Source of the DNA: CAZUDI01 sp964618975
GTDB taxonomy: Bacteria > Desulfobacterota > Desulfomonilia > UBA1062
Assembly (NCBI GenBank): GCA_964618975.1
Contig: CAZUDI010000090.1
Coordinates: 1 to 7,979 of the forward strand
Direction of reading: 5' to 3'
DNA length: 7,979 bases
Part shown: piece after piece, positions 7,350 to 7,979 of the stretch
Numbering within the stretch: position 1 is the stretch's first letter
Layout: each line of letters opens with the position of its first letter
The notes under the pieces: model-generated
Databases searched by the model: none
Seen by the model: only the letters and a program-made list of their open reading frames with translations
What the model was told of the DNA's origin: nothing
Program-made: the position numbers and the translations under genes

Positions 7350-7368
7350 GGCACGCCGGCGGTGTGCC
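7350..7368 (+). terminator. Hairpin after the HAD gene
   Basis: GGCACGCC (7350-7357), loop GGC, GGTGTGCC (7361-7368): an 8-bp stem with one G-U pair, 42 bases past the stop. It overlaps a second possible stem, TGCCCC/GGGGCA (7330-7335 and 7348-7353), so the two may be alternatives. No T-run follows, so the terminator role is tentative. Confidence 0.4.
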
Positions 7369-7407
7369 GACATCAGGACCGGGCCGCCGGTGGGGGAACA
7401 TCCAGCC

Positions 7408-7484
7408 TCGCTATGGGTCAGAGCCCCGGCCGCTTGCGGCGGCAGGGAACGGCAAGAGCTTGCCCCGGGGTTCACACCCATGAT
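7408..7484. repeat. Third copy of the REP-like intergenic repeat
   Basis: It starts TCGCTATGGGTC (7408-7419), identical to 1488-1499, and carries GGGGTTCACACCCATGAT (7467-7484), matching GGGGTTCATATTCCCGAT at 1548-1565. The head-to-tail offset is 59 bases here and 60 there. This copy keeps its hairpins: GCCGC-TT-GCGGC (7429-7440) and GGCAAG-AG-CTTGCC (7451-7464), enclosed by CCCCGG (7424-7429) and CCGGGG (7465-7470). It lies between convergent genes and may also end transcription there. A weaker GGGG/CCCC stem at 7493-7505 precedes the stop of the OmpA-like gene. Nothing else is seen in 7309-7530. Confidence 0.55.
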
Positions 7485-7530
7485 GAAGAGGGGGGGATCA
7501 GCCCCACCCCCGCATAAATCGGCAGCTCGG

Positions 7531-7979
7531 CTAGGACTGGGTCAGGGGCACGAGGGTGAGCTCGACGCGGCGGTTGAGTTCGCGGCCCTGGGGGGTCTCG
7601 TTGCTGGCCACGGGCCGGCTCTCGCCGAAGCCCCCGGTGGCCACCCGCAGGCGGTCGACGCCCTGGGCGATGAAGTACTGGCCCACGCTGGCGGCGCGGC
7701 GTTCGGAGAGGCTCTGGTTATAGGCGTCGCTCCCGGTGGAGTCGGTGTGGCCGGCGACCTCGATGAGGGTCTTGTCGAACTCCTTGAGCACCAGGGTCAC
7801 CGAGTTCAGCACGTCGTAGAACGAGGCCTTGATCTCGGCCGAATCGGTGTTGAAGGTGATATTGCCGGGCATGTTGAGGATCAGGTTGTTGCCCTCGCGT
7901 GTCACGCTGACGCCGGTGCCGGCGAGCTGCATCCTGAGCTTCTGCTCCTGGCGGTCCATGTAATAGCCCACACCGCCGC
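7531..7979 (-). CDS. OmpA-family outer-membrane protein (YiaD-like), N-terminus missing
   Basis: The C-terminal 148 residues of a frame that continues past the right edge. The GTG at 7971 is not the true start, because the frame stays open upstream as GGVGYYMDRQEQKL, the end of a glycine-zipper segment seen in YiaD-like lipoproteins. The rest is an OmpA C-terminal domain that binds peptidoglycan in the periplasm. It shows MPGNITFNTDSAEIK, the core IEVAGHTDSTGSDAYNQSLS with ERRAASV, then GFGESRPVASNETPQGR and ELNRRVEL. These include the Asp and Arg that hold diaminopimelate. It probably anchors the outer membrane to the cell wall. The signal sequence and any lipobox lie outside the window. Its stop faces the HAD gene across a 222-base gap with repeats. 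Confidence 0.95.
   Translation of the reverse strand, partial: GGVGYYMDRQEQKLRMQLAGTGVSVTREGNNLILNMPGNITFNTDSAEIKASFYDVLNSVTLVLKEFDKTLIEVAGHTDSTGSDAYNQSLSERRAASVGQYFIAQGVDRLRVATGGFGESRPVASNETPQGRELNRRVELTLVPLTQS

Overview
The window is GC-rich, densely packed bacterial DNA with strong Shine-Dalgarno sites (AAGGAG, AAGGAGG). Its gene content is proteobacterial: an NADP-type gdhA of about 445 residues, an OmpA/YiaD-like protein and a DFGG-type HAD phosphatase. A gammaproteobacterium is my best guess, but it cannot be proven from this sequence. The glycyl-radical activase at the left edge implies at least some anaerobic metabolism.

Layout: (1) 1-1487, plus strand: the 3' part of a glycyl-radical-enzyme activase, overlapping by ATGA a tandem FMN-type split-barrel protein. 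(2) 1488-1874: a gene-free convergent gap with degenerate repeat units and hairpins. (3) 1875-5739, minus strand, transcribed right to left: an NrpR/DUF128-family regulator, then gdhA, then a DUF1015 protein. A perfect 12-bp hairpin lies between the last two. (4) 5740-5999: a divergent control region with an AT-rich core, a sigma70-like promoter for the regulator, a perfect 20-bp palindrome at its predicted start site and a related second inverted repeat. (5) 6000-7308, plus strand: a secreted protein of unknown function followed closely by a HAD-family hydrolase. (6) 7309-7530: a second convergent gap with hairpins and another copy of the repeat seen in region 2. (7) 7531-7979, minus strand: the C-terminal part of an OmpA-family protein.

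The most interesting part is the nrpR-like/gdhA pair. NrpR is best known from methanogenic archaea, where it senses 2-oxoglutarate and represses nitrogen-assimilation genes through GGAA-N6-TTCC or GGTA-N6-TACC type operators. Here a shorter relative, with one winged helix and one NrpR domain, sits directly upstream of the gene for the enzyme that consumes 2-oxoglutarate and ammonium. Its own predicted start site is covered by a GGCA-N6-TGCC palindrome. This suggests a compact, self-regulating 2-oxoglutarate/ammonium switch in a bacterium. The families and palindromes are visible in the sequence; the regulatory link is inference.
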